Origin: Hericium rajendrae
Lineage: Eukaryota; Basidiomycota; Agaricomycetes; Russulales; Hericiaceae
Direction: 5' to 3'
Assembly: GCA_033439255.1 (NCBI GenBank)
Contig: CM065886.1
Location: 2,232,001 to 2,296,000, forward strand
Length of the DNA: 64,000 nt
Shown here piece after piece: positions 9,821 to 20,489 of the stretch (within the stretch, counting starts at the first letter, position 1; every line of letters begins with the position of its first letter). The notes below the pieces were generated by a model. The model was not told the DNA's origin and ran no database searches. It saw nothing but the letters and a program-made list of their open reading frames with translations. The translations under genes were made by a program, and so were the position numbers.

Positions 9821-12202
9821 ATGTCGAGATATCTTCTGACCGATTTTCTCGTCCTTGCTGCCTTTGGCCTGGCGATGCTCTGGGTCCGGCGGAGTAGGAA
9901 GCTCGCTGCAATGCTGCCAGGTCCGCGCGGCCATGGACTGTGGCTCGATAACAGCCAAGAGGTGCTCAAGAGCGGAAAACCTAGATGGGTGGTGTTTGAC
10001 AAGTGGAAGGACGAGTGTGGTGAGTCTTGTCAGGCGCTCAGGCGTACCGGCGACGTTAACGCGGGCTTCTTCTGGGTGATAGGCCCGATATTCACAGTTC
10101 GCCTAGGAACAAAAGCCGGTCTAGGCATGTGAATTCCCTGCGGTGATGGTTTTAGACTGACTACATAGGACACACAGTCATTTCGAGCGCTCAAGTTGCC
10201 CGGGATCTTCTCGAGAAACGAGGCGATATCTACTCCAGCCGTCCGCGAAGCATTGTCGCGTGAGTCTGCTTAAGACTACTTAATAATATATCACTTATTT
10301 ATTCATTAGAGGTGAAATCCTCTCTCGAGGTTTCCGGGGCATCTTTGCTCCCTACGGCGATAAATGGAGGAAATTTCGAAAGGTAGCAGACACCTGGTCT
10401 GCATTTGGTCCACACGTTGATCCACTGCCCGGTCGCGTGTAGATTTTGAATATTGGGCTTAGTGGCAAACAGGCCTTGACATATCGCGCGTTTCAGACAC
10501 TTGAGTCCACGGTGCTCCTGCAACAGATTTTGGATACACCCGCATCGTTTCTGCATCACGTTGAAAGGTATGTTTACCTTAAGTGCTTCAATTCGCGCTA
10601 ATGTTGACTTGTCGGGTTGAAGATTTGCGGTTTCCACCGTGTTCTCTATCAGCTATGGGCGCCGGATCAAGAGCATCGAGGATCCTATAGTAAAAGAGCA
10701 CACTGAAGTCATTAACGATAAGACTATTTGTTGATTTCGAGTAGAGAGCATTGTCTTACGCTGCTAGTCAGGGCTCGTTGCGTACGTCCTATCTATTGAC
10801 CGTCTGGCATACTGATCTAAGGGATTGTTGCCACCCTCAGAGCAAGGTAAGATATTTAGTTGGTGTCCATACCATTTCTGATCATACGGGATCAGTCGCC
10901 CCGGGCGTTTCCTTGTTGAATACGTGCGTCTTAGACAGTCCGTCCACCACTTCCATCCTCTCTGAGTACCCTTTCAGATCCCGGCTTTGCTGTATCTCCC
11001 TGTCAGTTCATCCTTTTCAACATTCAACCCTTCTTGAACACTCGGCGCAGAGACCTCTCCAATGGTTCCGCTGGGAGGCGGACGCCCGCTTCCAGGCTGA
11101 CCTACATCTCTTCTCAGGACACCTGCATGAGGTGCGAGAAAAGATGGCGAACGACACTGCGAAAGAGTGTCTATCCTCACGTGTGCTGTCTGCAAACATG
11201 CCCGAGGGCTACAGCGAGGAAGGTCTTGCGTTCGCAGCTTCTGCACCATATGTTGCCGGTGTCGACACTGTAAGTCTACGAAGGGCATACTACGATGGTT
11301 CCCTGACTTACGCCGTTTTTCATGCAGACGCTAGCTACGCTCCACGTGTTCCTTCGTACGTGCTAAATACCATTCCGTGCCCGCATCGCTCATCTTGGTG
11401 CGCAGTGGCAATGGTCTGTAATCCTGAGGTCATGAAGAAGGCACAAGCAGAACTGGATACGGCCGTAGGTCGTGAGCGTCTACCAACTTTTCAAGACGAG
11501 AATATCCTGCCGTATTGCGGCGCTTTGATCAAAGAAGTCACCAGGCAAGTGTCGCTTGAGCTTCGTAACCAATTCTGTTTGCATGGCTGACCAGTCCATG
11601 GATAATGTAGATGGCGTCCCATCGCTCCCTTAGGTGTCGCCCATGCCACTACGCGAGATGATTATTACAACGGCTACTTCATTCCAGAGGGAACAACGAT
11701 CTGGCCGAACATCTAGTAAGTTCCATCCCCTCTTGCATCTGATATTCCGTTTCATTGGTCTGCGCTTAGCTCAATGGTTAAGGATGAAGAGATGTTCCCT
11801 CGCGCGGCAGAGTTCCGGCCAGAGCGATTCTTGGACACCGACGACCCGCGCATGGTCGACTTCAATCTGCCGTTTGGTTTTGGGCGCCGGATTTGTCCTG
11901 GCATGCATGTCGCGCTGCAATCAGTGTACATCATCATCGTCAGGTAATCCCGTGGCAGCGTCTCCGATGAAGTACCGGCTGAAACTTCTGTGTCCAGGGT
12001 TCTTTGGGCATTTGATATCTTACCTCCGGTGGATGCATCTGGAAAGCCTGTCGTTCCGGACCCAGAGGCATTCGTATACGGCGGTCTTGTTCGTGAGCCC
12101 GTGCCATTTGGGTTCGAGATTAAGCCTCGTAGCCCGGACGTGGCGAAGATGGTGGACATGGAGGCTCTTGAAGCCGAGACTGTTCTGAAAGAATGGGAGT
12201 GA
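9821..12202 (+). CDS. Cytochrome P450 monooxygenase
   Basis: Membrane-anchored haem monooxygenase of unknown substrate. The ATG at 9821 starts a hydrophobic anchor (LLTDFLVLAAFGLAMLW), then a basic stop-transfer and a Pro-rich hinge (LPGPRGHGLW). Later exons give YSSRPRSIVA, GIFAPYGDKWRKFRK (C-helix), the I-helix AGVDT joined across an intron to TLATLHVFL, an ExxR-type helix near GALIKEVTR, the PERF region (FRPERFLD) and the haem loop FGFGRRICPGMH at 11873-11908, with Cys as the fifth ligand. The C-terminus ends VLKEWE. About nine short introns are needed. One intron (starting about 10130) fits best with a GC donor. All key motifs survive, so it is probably functional. The fatty acid hydroxylase gene follows on the same strand, but nothing in sequence links the two in one pathway. 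Confidence 0.9.
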
Positions 12203-12528
12203 TAGGACTTTCGTCTAGCTCTTACCTTATCACGTCGAGATTTCTACATTACGAACAATCGGACTGGCACTGTCGAACATCATGCATCATGATACTAGGG
12301 TACTACGTATATGTACTTCAAATATTCTTCGCCTCATAACATTCCTGACAACATTGCATGTACTGTAAGTAGATCTAGACAAAGTCGCCGCTGGTGATTG
12401 GCGCTTGGCGGCGAGACCCGGCGAGACGCTGCGGTTGCTTGCCTTACGTAATCAATCAGTGGATGGTCTGATCCAAAAGTCAATTAGCAACAAGTTCCGC
12501 CGTACGTCCCTCTCTCCTTTGTACGCCC

Positions 12529-13965
12529 ATGATGTCCAAGCGTATTCGCATCTTCACGCTCGCCGACGTTGCGGAGCACAAGTCCGCCGGCAGCTGCTGG
12601 ATCACGTCCAAGGGCCGGGTGTACGACGTGACGACGTTCCTCGCTGACCACCCAGGTGGAGATGACTTCATTTTGAAGCATGCTGGGGAGGATGTCGAGG
12701 ATGTCATGAAGGATGCGGAGGTGCACGATCACTCTGATAGTGCATACGACTTGCTCGAGGAGTTCATGATCGGGCGAGTTGGCGCAGGCGAGGAGGTTGT
12801 CCGCGAGGATTGGGAGGCGACGGACGACTTTGAGCCCGAGGACACGGATTCAGCCAGGGACTACGAAAGGAACCAGTTCCTGGATTTGAGGAAGCCCCTG
12901 CTCCCTCAGATGTGGTTTGCGAACTTCAGGTGAGTTTTGATTGCTTTCCGAATGCGTTGCCGTGCTAATGCCGTCTGATGCGTTCAGTAAATCGTACTAC
13001 CTGCAGCAAGTCCACCAGCCGCGTCATCTCGCAAAGTCGGCCCGCCTCTTCGGCCCAGGATATCTCGAGGTGCGTGACTGTCGCACTTGCCTTACTGCAG
13101 GCCGCTCATATGGGTACCACAACCACAGGTCTTCACGCGCACAACCTGGTACTGCATCCCTCTCATCTGGCTTCCAATCGCCACCTACATCGGACTTCGC
13201 TCCCTCTTCCAGTTCGCAGGGCCCCTGCCATCGTTCACGCGCAACCCGGCACTCCCTCTCAGCGCGTTAACCTCCCTGCCCGCTGATGCCTATTACAAGT
13301 TCGCGCTCTGCTTCTTCACGGGTAATTTCATCTGGACGCTTCTGGAGTACTTTTTCCATCGCTTCCTCTTCCACGTGGACTACTATCTTCCCGATGACCC
13401 CAAGTTCTTGACGCTTCATTTCCTGATGCATGGTATTCACCATTACTTGCCGATGGACGGGTCAGTGTCTCTTCTGTTTGTTCGGTTGCAAAGCTGATAT
13501 CTGGTCTTCCAGATTGAGACTGGTCATGCCGCCCGCGCTGTTCATTGCCCTTTCTACGCCATTCACCCGTCTCGCTCATACGCTGTTCACGGCTCCAATT
13601 GCCAATGGTGTCATCTCGGGTGCCTTCGTGTTCTGTATGTCGTCTTGTTTTTGTTTACATGTGGCTATCGTACTAAGTCATCGGTACAGATGTCGTCTAT
13701 GACTGCATGCATTACGCGTAAGTACTGTCTGCACGCTATCCGTCCATCGCGGTGCTTATGTCGACGTAACAGCATGCATCACACAAGGCTGCCGGCATAC
13801 CTGCGTGAGATGAAGAAATATCATCTTGCTCACCATTACAAGAACTTCGAGCTCGGCTTCGGCGTTACCAGTACGTTGTTTTGCTGCTGTTGCTTGGGGT
13901 TGTACTCATCTTCTGTCGAAGGCAAAATCTGGGATATCGTCTTCAACACTGCCCTCCATGTCTAA
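12529..13965 (+). CDS. Sphingolipid/fatty acid alpha-hydroxylase (Scs7/FA2H type)
   Basis: ER di-iron enzyme that 2-hydroxylates the very-long-chain fatty acid of ceramides. Residues ~8-85 are a cytochrome b5 domain with the haem-binding HPGG and a second His in VHDHSDSAYDLL. After a linker with FLDLRKPLLPQMWFANF, the hydroxylase domain has hydrophobic segments (WYCIPLIWLPIATYIGLR) and the His clusters expected for the metal centre: HRFLFH, HFLMHGIHH, an HH at the start of the last-but-one exon, and HLAHHYKNFELGFGVT. The C-terminal exon gives KIWDIVFNTALHV. There are about seven exons. The start at 12529 is MM; the second Met is an equally good start. The gene appears intact and of normal length for the family. 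Confidence 0.93.
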
Positions 13966-14339
13966 ATGCAGTACGATACAAGTTGAGGGCAAATGAGGAT
14001 CCTTCGGATAGTCAGATTATTCCAGTGCAGACTTTGATATCTCGTTTACATTTAGTTATGTTTTACTTTACTGGTTATGATAATATGTGACTTTTCACAA
14101 CTCTGCTGTGGCTTTTCAGCTTGCTCTAGTGAGATGAGCCTCAAAGATATGGATATAACAATCATTATTTGGAGCTGCATAAAAACTTGGTCATATACAG
14201 TATGAGTGGTATAGATGTGTTTCTGTAAACCATTTATTATACATTCTCATCATCAGGTAGATAAGTAAAGGATGCTAAAAATGTTGAGGTTAGCAAAGTA
14301 CAGAAGAAATAAAAAAAGTCAGAGATCCTATCTAATATG
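13966..14339. other. AT-rich 3' region
   Basis: AT-rich DNA follows the hydroxylase stop, up to the relic TPR gene on the other strand. I see no gene. Base composition falls sharply here from the CpG-rich hydroxylase to the CpG-poor relic. Confidence 0.4.
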
Positions 14340-14933
14340 CAACCTTAGGTAGCTTCTGTTTTAGCTTAGCTTCAAATTTCAATCTCTTGGAGTAATTTCA
14401 AGATCTGAGCTTTCTTCTTTGGATGACAAGCTTCCTTATACAACTTATGTGCATTCTCAAAATGATGTGCTGTTGAGAAAAGATTATTCAATCTCATATT
14501 CAATTCACCTAGATTTTGCAAATCATTAGCCTGGCCTAATATATCCTGAGCATGTTGATGCAGTGTGAGTGCATTTTGAAAGTGCTGCTTTGCTGAACCA
14601 AGCTTATCTAGACTTATATACAATTTATCCAGATTTTACCAATTATTGGCCTGGCCTGATATATTCTGAGCTTGTTTGTGCAGCTGCTTTGCTAAATCAA
14701 GCTCATCTAGCCTTATATCTAATTTATCCAGATTTTGCAAACCATTGACCTGACCTGAGATACTTGAGTAGTGGATATAACTCTTCATGTAAAGTAAAAT
14801 ACAGTAGGTGAGAGCAATTCTACCCTTTTCTGCTTAGCATCATCTAGAATTCAAGCACATCTTCTAAGAATTTGCAAAAAAAAACTAGTAATTGAGCTGT
14901 TCAGTGTTAGCACATCTTCAATGTCATCTTCGT
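14340..14933 (-). pseudogene. NLR/TPR relic (fragment 2)
   Basis: Minus-strand remains of an NLR-like gene with a large internal deletion. The upstream end (about 14933-14800) keeps pieces of the region after the NTPase: EDDIEDVL, ITSFFLQILRRCALIL and DAKQKRVELLSP, matching EEDIQKVLEF, the NCALISED segment and KRLKLLSPILLYM of the copy at 44175. It then jumps to TPR repeats (QNLDKLDIRLDELDLAKQLH; QNLGELNMRLNNL) with one stop between repeats and an open final part at 14372-14623 ending in a short charged tail (LLQEIEI). Frame changes occur in the upstream part. The N-terminal domain and the P-loop are gone. Composition is AT-rich like the other family members. It shows that the family has been present here long enough to decay. 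Confidence 0.75.
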
Positions 14934-14936
14934 GTT

Positions 14937-14985
14937 ATTCATCTTCATTTCTTGTAATTCATCTTTATTTCTCGTAATTCACCTT
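14937..14985. repeat. Short 20-nt tandem repeat
   Basis: Two full copies and one partial copy of a 20-nt unit (ATTCATCTTYATTTCTYGTA) lie at the upstream boundary of the NLR relic. This marks the edge of recognisable homology. Confidence 0.6.
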
Positions 14986-15042
14986 TTATTTTTATTATAT
15001 TCACCGGCTGTTTGGAATCTCTGAGAAAACACGATACGTATC

Positions 15043-17208
15043 TCACTTCGCCTCCTTGAACGCCGCGACCGCTCCGAGTACTGCGCAAAGCCCAACCAAG
15101 CCGACCGCCGCAGCTTTCGCAGTACTCTCCACCGCCCATCGATACCGCGACCAGTCTTCATCCTTCCTCCTAGATCCAGCTCCACGCCGCCCCAGAACCA
15201 AGGAGCTAGATACTCTTGCATCCGCGGCCGCCTCGATATCCCCTTCATCGCCGCGTCCAAATTGAAATCGATCAACGTCACGCTGGGGAGGGCTGCTCGC
15301 TAGACGCCAGTCCAAGAGAGCATCCAGCAGCTGTGCGCCGTCGAGGTGCGGAAGCGGAAGGAGGTTGAAGAGGTAGAGCGATAAGGTCAGCATCCGCATG
15401 TATCTGGGAGCAGCAAAACGGTCAGGGAAAGCGAACTCTGTCATCAGCAAGCGGGACTTACGAAAAGAAAATGCCGAGGGCGTCTGGGAGCCCCAATGGC
15501 AGGAATGACAGGCGCGGAAGGTAAACGGAGACGGCCACTACCAATCAGAGTGAGAATGTGGTGAAATATACGCAAACATTGGGTGGACAACGTACGTTGT
15601 TCATAAACTTCGGCGCGGGGACCGTGCCAGAGGACGACGCGCTCCTTCATGTAACTGTTATGATCTGATGGACTAGAGACTATAATGCGCAGAAGCATCT
15701 GATCTGTGCGCGGACGAACGCAGAGCTCATTTTCGGAGCAAGTTTGTAAGTCTGACCTGCCCTTTGCACCTGTGGAGGCCGTGGCGTATTGACATCGAGT
15801 ACGGGTCGAAGGTGTGGGAGTCAGGATTGGAATAGGGTCGACACAGCGCAGAGAGGTTCCAGGAAGCGAGGCGGTGAAACATGCAAGAGAAGTTGCAGAT
15901 TCGGCAGTCGAGGCAGTGCAACAGGAAGGCGACTGAGCTGGAGAAAGACGGGAATTAGGTCGTCTGCACACCCCGATAAAACTCAAGAACGAACAAACCT
16001 GTAAACCACGTCTCATTGACACACCAACCACCCCCATCGATCTTGTGTACGTTCAGTAGATAGTCTGACCAAAGATCACCTTGCGGGTTTGTGGCAGTAA
16101 AGTCGCTAAACTTGAAGTCGTCGAGACCAGTAATAACGTCCTTTATGAAGATGAAGCCATCTAACGAGCTCCCTTCTTCAACACCTACGACGACCCTTCC
16201 CCATTGCGCATTGTTCTCATAGCCAAGAAAGCTCCAGGCAGGTGAAAAGGGTAGCATCAACAGCAGGTAGAGCAGGAGGCTATGCAGCGGACCAGATGCG
16301 GCGAGACGTGCAGTGCGCCGCGCCTTCCTGGATCTGGATGGGCCTGAAGGAGTGGTGGTGGATGACGTTGATACCGAGGTAAAGAAGGAAGGGATCACAA
16401 CGGTCAAGGCTACGCCCATTGAATGGAGGGGGACATTATCCCTTCACCACGAGTTATTCATTGCAAAAGTGAGATGGGCAAAGAGGACTCACAAGGCTGC
16501 ACACAGAAAGTGCCCCGCTTCATGGATGAGCTGGGAAACCGCCAATGAAAGGAAAAGCGGAAAGAAGTGCGAGGCAGGGATGGTTACACCTGGAATCTTC
16601 GCATATATGTTTACTCTCCAGTGGACGATGAAGGAAAAAAATGGACATACCAGGAGTTTCATTTGAACTGAGCTTTGAGATAACAGTCCAGAGGTATTTA
16701 TGCTACCTGCGGTGGCCAATGAAGGTATTGTATCTTGTATAGCTCTCTTCACCACGCCCACAGCCGAAATTTCAGAAACATTGATTGCGTCGCTTCGGAT
16801 GCTTGCACCGAATACTGCCCAAGCCAATTGCCAACATGTCCATGCTATGCACCCGAACGCACCGATCATCCCCAGGACCCCCATTATGGTCCCGAAATCA
16901 TAAATTAGTTCTAACGTTCTTCGCCCGAGGTATGTAGAGGCCAAATAGGATGTTATCTTGTCGTGTAAATCATTAAGCGCAATGGTCGAAAGACGAAGAT
17001 GGCATGGTGAGAGCACTATCCTGCTGGTATCAGAGCGGTAAAGCTGCGTTGGACCCAATGCAGTGGTAGACGGCGCATGGTGCGAGTGGGAGAGAAGAGG
17101 TGCTGGTAAGAGTGCATTGTGAGATTTGTTCAAGCGATGGAGAATAGCCGGGGTGCTATGGACGACAAGCCAGAAGGCGACAATACCAAGAAGGATAGAG
17201 AAGGTCAT
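15043..17208 (-). CDS. Site-2 protease, M50 intramembrane metalloprotease
   Basis: Intramembrane zinc protease; in fungi this family cleaves SREBP-type sterol and hypoxia transcription factors. The ATG at 17208 starts with a hydrophobic segment (TFSILLGIVAFWLVVH). A second pair of hydrophobic stretches (TIMGVLGMIGAFGCIAW) precedes the zinc-binding HEAGH in SQLIHEAGHFLCAAL near 16500. The second exon has more transmembrane stretches (LLLYLLLMLPFSPAWSFLGY) and a Cys-containing lumenal-type segment (GGGWCVNETWFTGLF). The C-terminal exon holds the third zinc ligand in LLPLPHLDGAQLLDALL and a last membrane helix (AAAVGLVGLCAVLGAVAAF). Both catalytic motifs are present and spaced as in S2P rather than bacterial M50 enzymes. 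The start codon lies 498 bases from the divergent DNA polymerase X gene. Confidence 0.9.
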
Positions 17209-17706
17209 CCAGGTGTTTCCGAGTCGACAGGGCTAGGCCGAGGAAGCTTTCACAGATAGCAAAGATCATTGAAGAGGACCGTCTTGCTCCAGGTTCTTCA
17301 TTTACGGATCATGCCTGACGCGTGGTCGTCTTGTAAGTGGGCCATCCCATGCAAGGAAACTGAAGCCGTTGACTCACCGTTCCGTGTTCTCTACACAGAA
17401 TACGCGACTTTTGGATGATGTCGGTGTGGTCCAGGTGTTGAGCCAAGCCCAGTGAATTGAGCGTGAGAACTCTCTTTCGCGTATAGACGCCGAGCAGTTG
17501 CATTAGGAGTCGAGCGCTTGCTTCATACCTGTTCAACGCCATTATGACACTTGACAAGCACTTCACAGCTCTGTCTTGTGATCTTGACATGACTTGAATG
17601 AACCCAACATACACATTGTAAATAGTAAGGTCGAAGCCATCTCGAACGACTTTTTTGACTAATGCCCTCCAATTTTCCTCGTCTGTAAAGTCTTGACTCG
17701 TACATC
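17209..17706. other. Divergent promoter region
   Basis: 498 bases lie between the site-2 protease start (minus) and the DNA polymerase X start (plus). I see no supported coding frame or RNA; it must contain both promoters. CT-rich DNA precedes the polymerase ATG. Confidence 0.5.
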
Positions 17707-20076
17707 ATGCCATTCAAACGTCCAGAACCTCCTTCCGATTCGGGCGCGGTGTCTTCGGGTTCAGTGACCCCCGCTGAACCGTCTCAACCTCCTCGGAAGA
17801 AGTCACGCCCATCGCAGCTGGGCGACTTGTTGAAAGGAGTCAAGATCTTCGTCTTGCAGACGAAGCTCGAAGCACCCACCATTGCTGAGCTTCTCTCCCT
17901 CATCGAGCGCAGCGGTGCAGAGTTGTGTAAAGATGTTAAAGAGGCCAGCGTCATAATCACGGCCGTCCGGATGCGAAAGCGGCTCGAGCGGCATATTGAT
18001 TGGAAAATCGCTGTAGGTACTCCTAACGCTGTTCAAGAACCGCGCGCCATTGCGCACCCCATCGTGCGAGCACTCCCAATGGCGGGATTGACTTTCTCGT
18101 GCAGAAATCAAAAGCTGTGGTCACCCCAGATTGGCTCCGAGATTCGGTGCGGAAGAAAACGCCGATGCATTGCGGTGACTATGCGGCCCTGCAGGACCTC
18201 GAGGGTACTACCGAGGCCAACTGTCCCACCGAATCCGACGGCGAAACCTCAACAGCTTCCCCCGCTCTCTCCACTCCTCCTCCACAGCGCAAATCTAGCA
18301 GCCCCCGCACGCCTTCTCGAGAGCCAGGACCGTCGAAATCGGCGACTCCACCGCCTGCGAATCTGCTTCCTCCTGATCCGCCATACGAATTTCATCCGGA
18401 GGACCTCGATTATCGCTCTCGATTTGCATGTATGCGCGCGTCTCCGCTGAAGTGTCCAAATCAGCAGTTGTGTGAAATGCTTGATGTGATGCGACAGACC
18501 CGCGAAGTGGAGGGTGAAGAGAGAAGCGAGTTGAGCTACCGGCGCGCTGTTGCAGTAAGCTATCCTCTACATGGACTGTGCGATGTTCTAAATATATTTC
18601 AGGTCCTTAAATGTGAGTACATAGTAGTGAGAGCTTGACTGCCTTGCCGATCGCCCCTGTTAGCTTGTCCAACGAAAATCAAACACAGGCGCGAGGCGGA
18701 GAGACTGCCGTACATCGGAACAAAGCTGATTTCGATGGTGAGTCTTTCTTTGCTGCGCTGCATTCGACGACAAACACTCATTTTGGGACAGATTGAAGAA
18801 TATCTCGACACGGGGCATATCAGCGAAGTTGGTCAGTTGCCCGATTGATCCCTCAACCCATTCATCGAACTCAACTGATTATAGATTCCACATTGGCTTC
18901 GCCGCGCTTCCACTCCCTGACTGCGTTCTCGTCCATCTACGGCATCGGTCCCAAGACCGCCCGATACCTATATGGCCTCGGCCTCACTACCATCGAGCAG
19001 CTCGAGACGTACTATGGCGTCAAGCCGTCTGAGCAAGGTGTGATGTTAGATTCGGAGAAGGACGCGCGCGACGTGATGGAGGAAAACTGGATCAAGGTCG
19101 CACTGGGACTGCGGCATGACCTGGCTATCAAGTGCGTCATGCGACCTTTCCTCACGCGGGCGGTTATGCATGCTTCTAAAAATAGGATTCCCCGCGAAGA
19201 GGTGGAAGAGATTCATCGCGTCATCATGGCCGAGCTCGATGAGGTCGAACCCGGATGCGTGAGCACCATAGTGGGCGGGTGCGTACGCTCGGCACATACA
19301 GTCGTACCTACAACCGATTGGTTTGGGATAGCTATCGTCGCGGCAAGACCGAAAGCGGGGATGTCGACATCGTGTTCACCCATCCCAACGCGTCGCGAAC
19401 AAAGGGACTTTGCAAGCGGTTCATGAAGCGGTTGTATGAGAAACGTACGCTGTTGCATTTTTGAGTATAGTGCGAATGCTCACCCGTTGCAGGCCTTGTC
19501 ACGCATGTGATGCGTCAGTTACCTCCTGCCTAAAGAAAATGTCGTATTGAATTCTAACGCCGGTTTCAACGCAGACCTGTCAGGTTTTCACGCTCACAAT
19601 GCGTTGCGCACGACTCACTGGGATTCATTGGAGAAAGCATTGACGATTTTTGTCCTTCCGGGGCACACCACGCGCAGGCGTGTCGACTTCATTTTTGCAC
19701 AGCCGGAGACCTACTGGACCGCGGTCGTGGGCTGGTGCGTAATTGCTTCCGGTCAAATGGATCAAATATTGAATCACATGGACAGGACTGGATCTTTGAT
19801 GTTTGAGCGGGACCTGCGGCTATGGGCGAAGCAACGGTAAGTGATATTCATTGCCGATGATACAGTCTCACTTAACATATTGTAGAGGTCTCAAGTTTGA
19901 CAGCTCCGGGATGTATGTTGCATGTTTTACGGCGAAAATAATTGAAATCTCACCTCCAATTCTGCAGGACGCGTAGGAGGGACTCGAAACACCTCTATCC
20001 GCAGACTGAGAAGGAAGTTTTTGATATTTTGGGCTTACCATGGATTGATCCCACGATGCGAAATGCAGATGTGTGA
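17707..20076 (+). CDS. Family X DNA polymerase (POL4, lambda/mu-like)
   Basis: Gap-filling polymerase of base excision and end-joining repair. Exon 1 (from the ATG at 17707) has a basic linker (PPRKKSRPSQ) and starts a BRCT domain, which continues with VVTPDWLRDSVRKKTPM in the next exon. A Ser/Pro-rich linker follows, then the 8-kDa and fingers region (LPYIGTKLISM; FSSIYGIGPKTARYLYGLG, a helix-hairpin-helix), and the palm: VGGYRRGK joined across an intron near 19280, the first two catalytic aspartates in DVDIVFTHP, and the third in RRRVDFIFAQ. The thumb has TGSLMFERDLRLWAKQR, GLKFDSSGM and the C-terminus DILGLPWIDPTMRNADV. Ten or so short introns. Conserved residues are intact, so it is probably functional. 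Confidence 0.93.
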
Positions 20077-20489
20077 TGTGCATGTGCTGGTAGACACTAA
20101 TGAGATGAACTATATGTCTCTTGTCTCTTACCTTCAATCCTATCATTAAGTTATGAAGTGACACACTCCTCATTTTAAAAAAATCCATATTAAAAAAGAT
20201 ACAAGAGAAGAAAACAAACTCGGAAAATAGACCTTCAATATTCAAGTGCATTTTATAGTACAAAATCAAAAACTCAAACATAAGACTAAGGGCTTCATAG
20301 AGAGAAAAAATGTTAGAGAAACAATTGATAAAGGAAACAATGGCTATAAGTGGATAGAAGTCATGAAGAAGGAACAAAAGATGCCATTGGAAAAAAGAAA
20401 AGATAGTTGAGAACTGAGCATGTCAAAACAGATTCAAAGCAGTTATTGTTAAATACACATACAGAGCAGTTGTATATTGGATATTTTGT
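20077..20489. other. AT-rich convergent spacer
   Basis: AT-rich DNA lies between the stop of the polymerase (plus) and the stop of NLR gene 1 (minus). A minus-strand frame of 169 codons here (20377-19868) overlaps the polymerase 3' exons, shows no family features, and is not called. Nothing else is seen. Confidence 0.4.

Noticed and set aside
11755-11790. tRNA A-box-like sequence TTAGCTCAATGGTTAAGG
   Set aside because: It lies inside the P450 gene at an intron-exon joint and no B box or acceptor stem pairs with it.
19868-20377. 169-codon minus-strand frame rich in Phe, Leu and Ile
   Set aside because: It overlaps the 3' exons of the DNA polymerase and an AT-rich spacer and shows no homology pattern. 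Chance hydrophobic frame.
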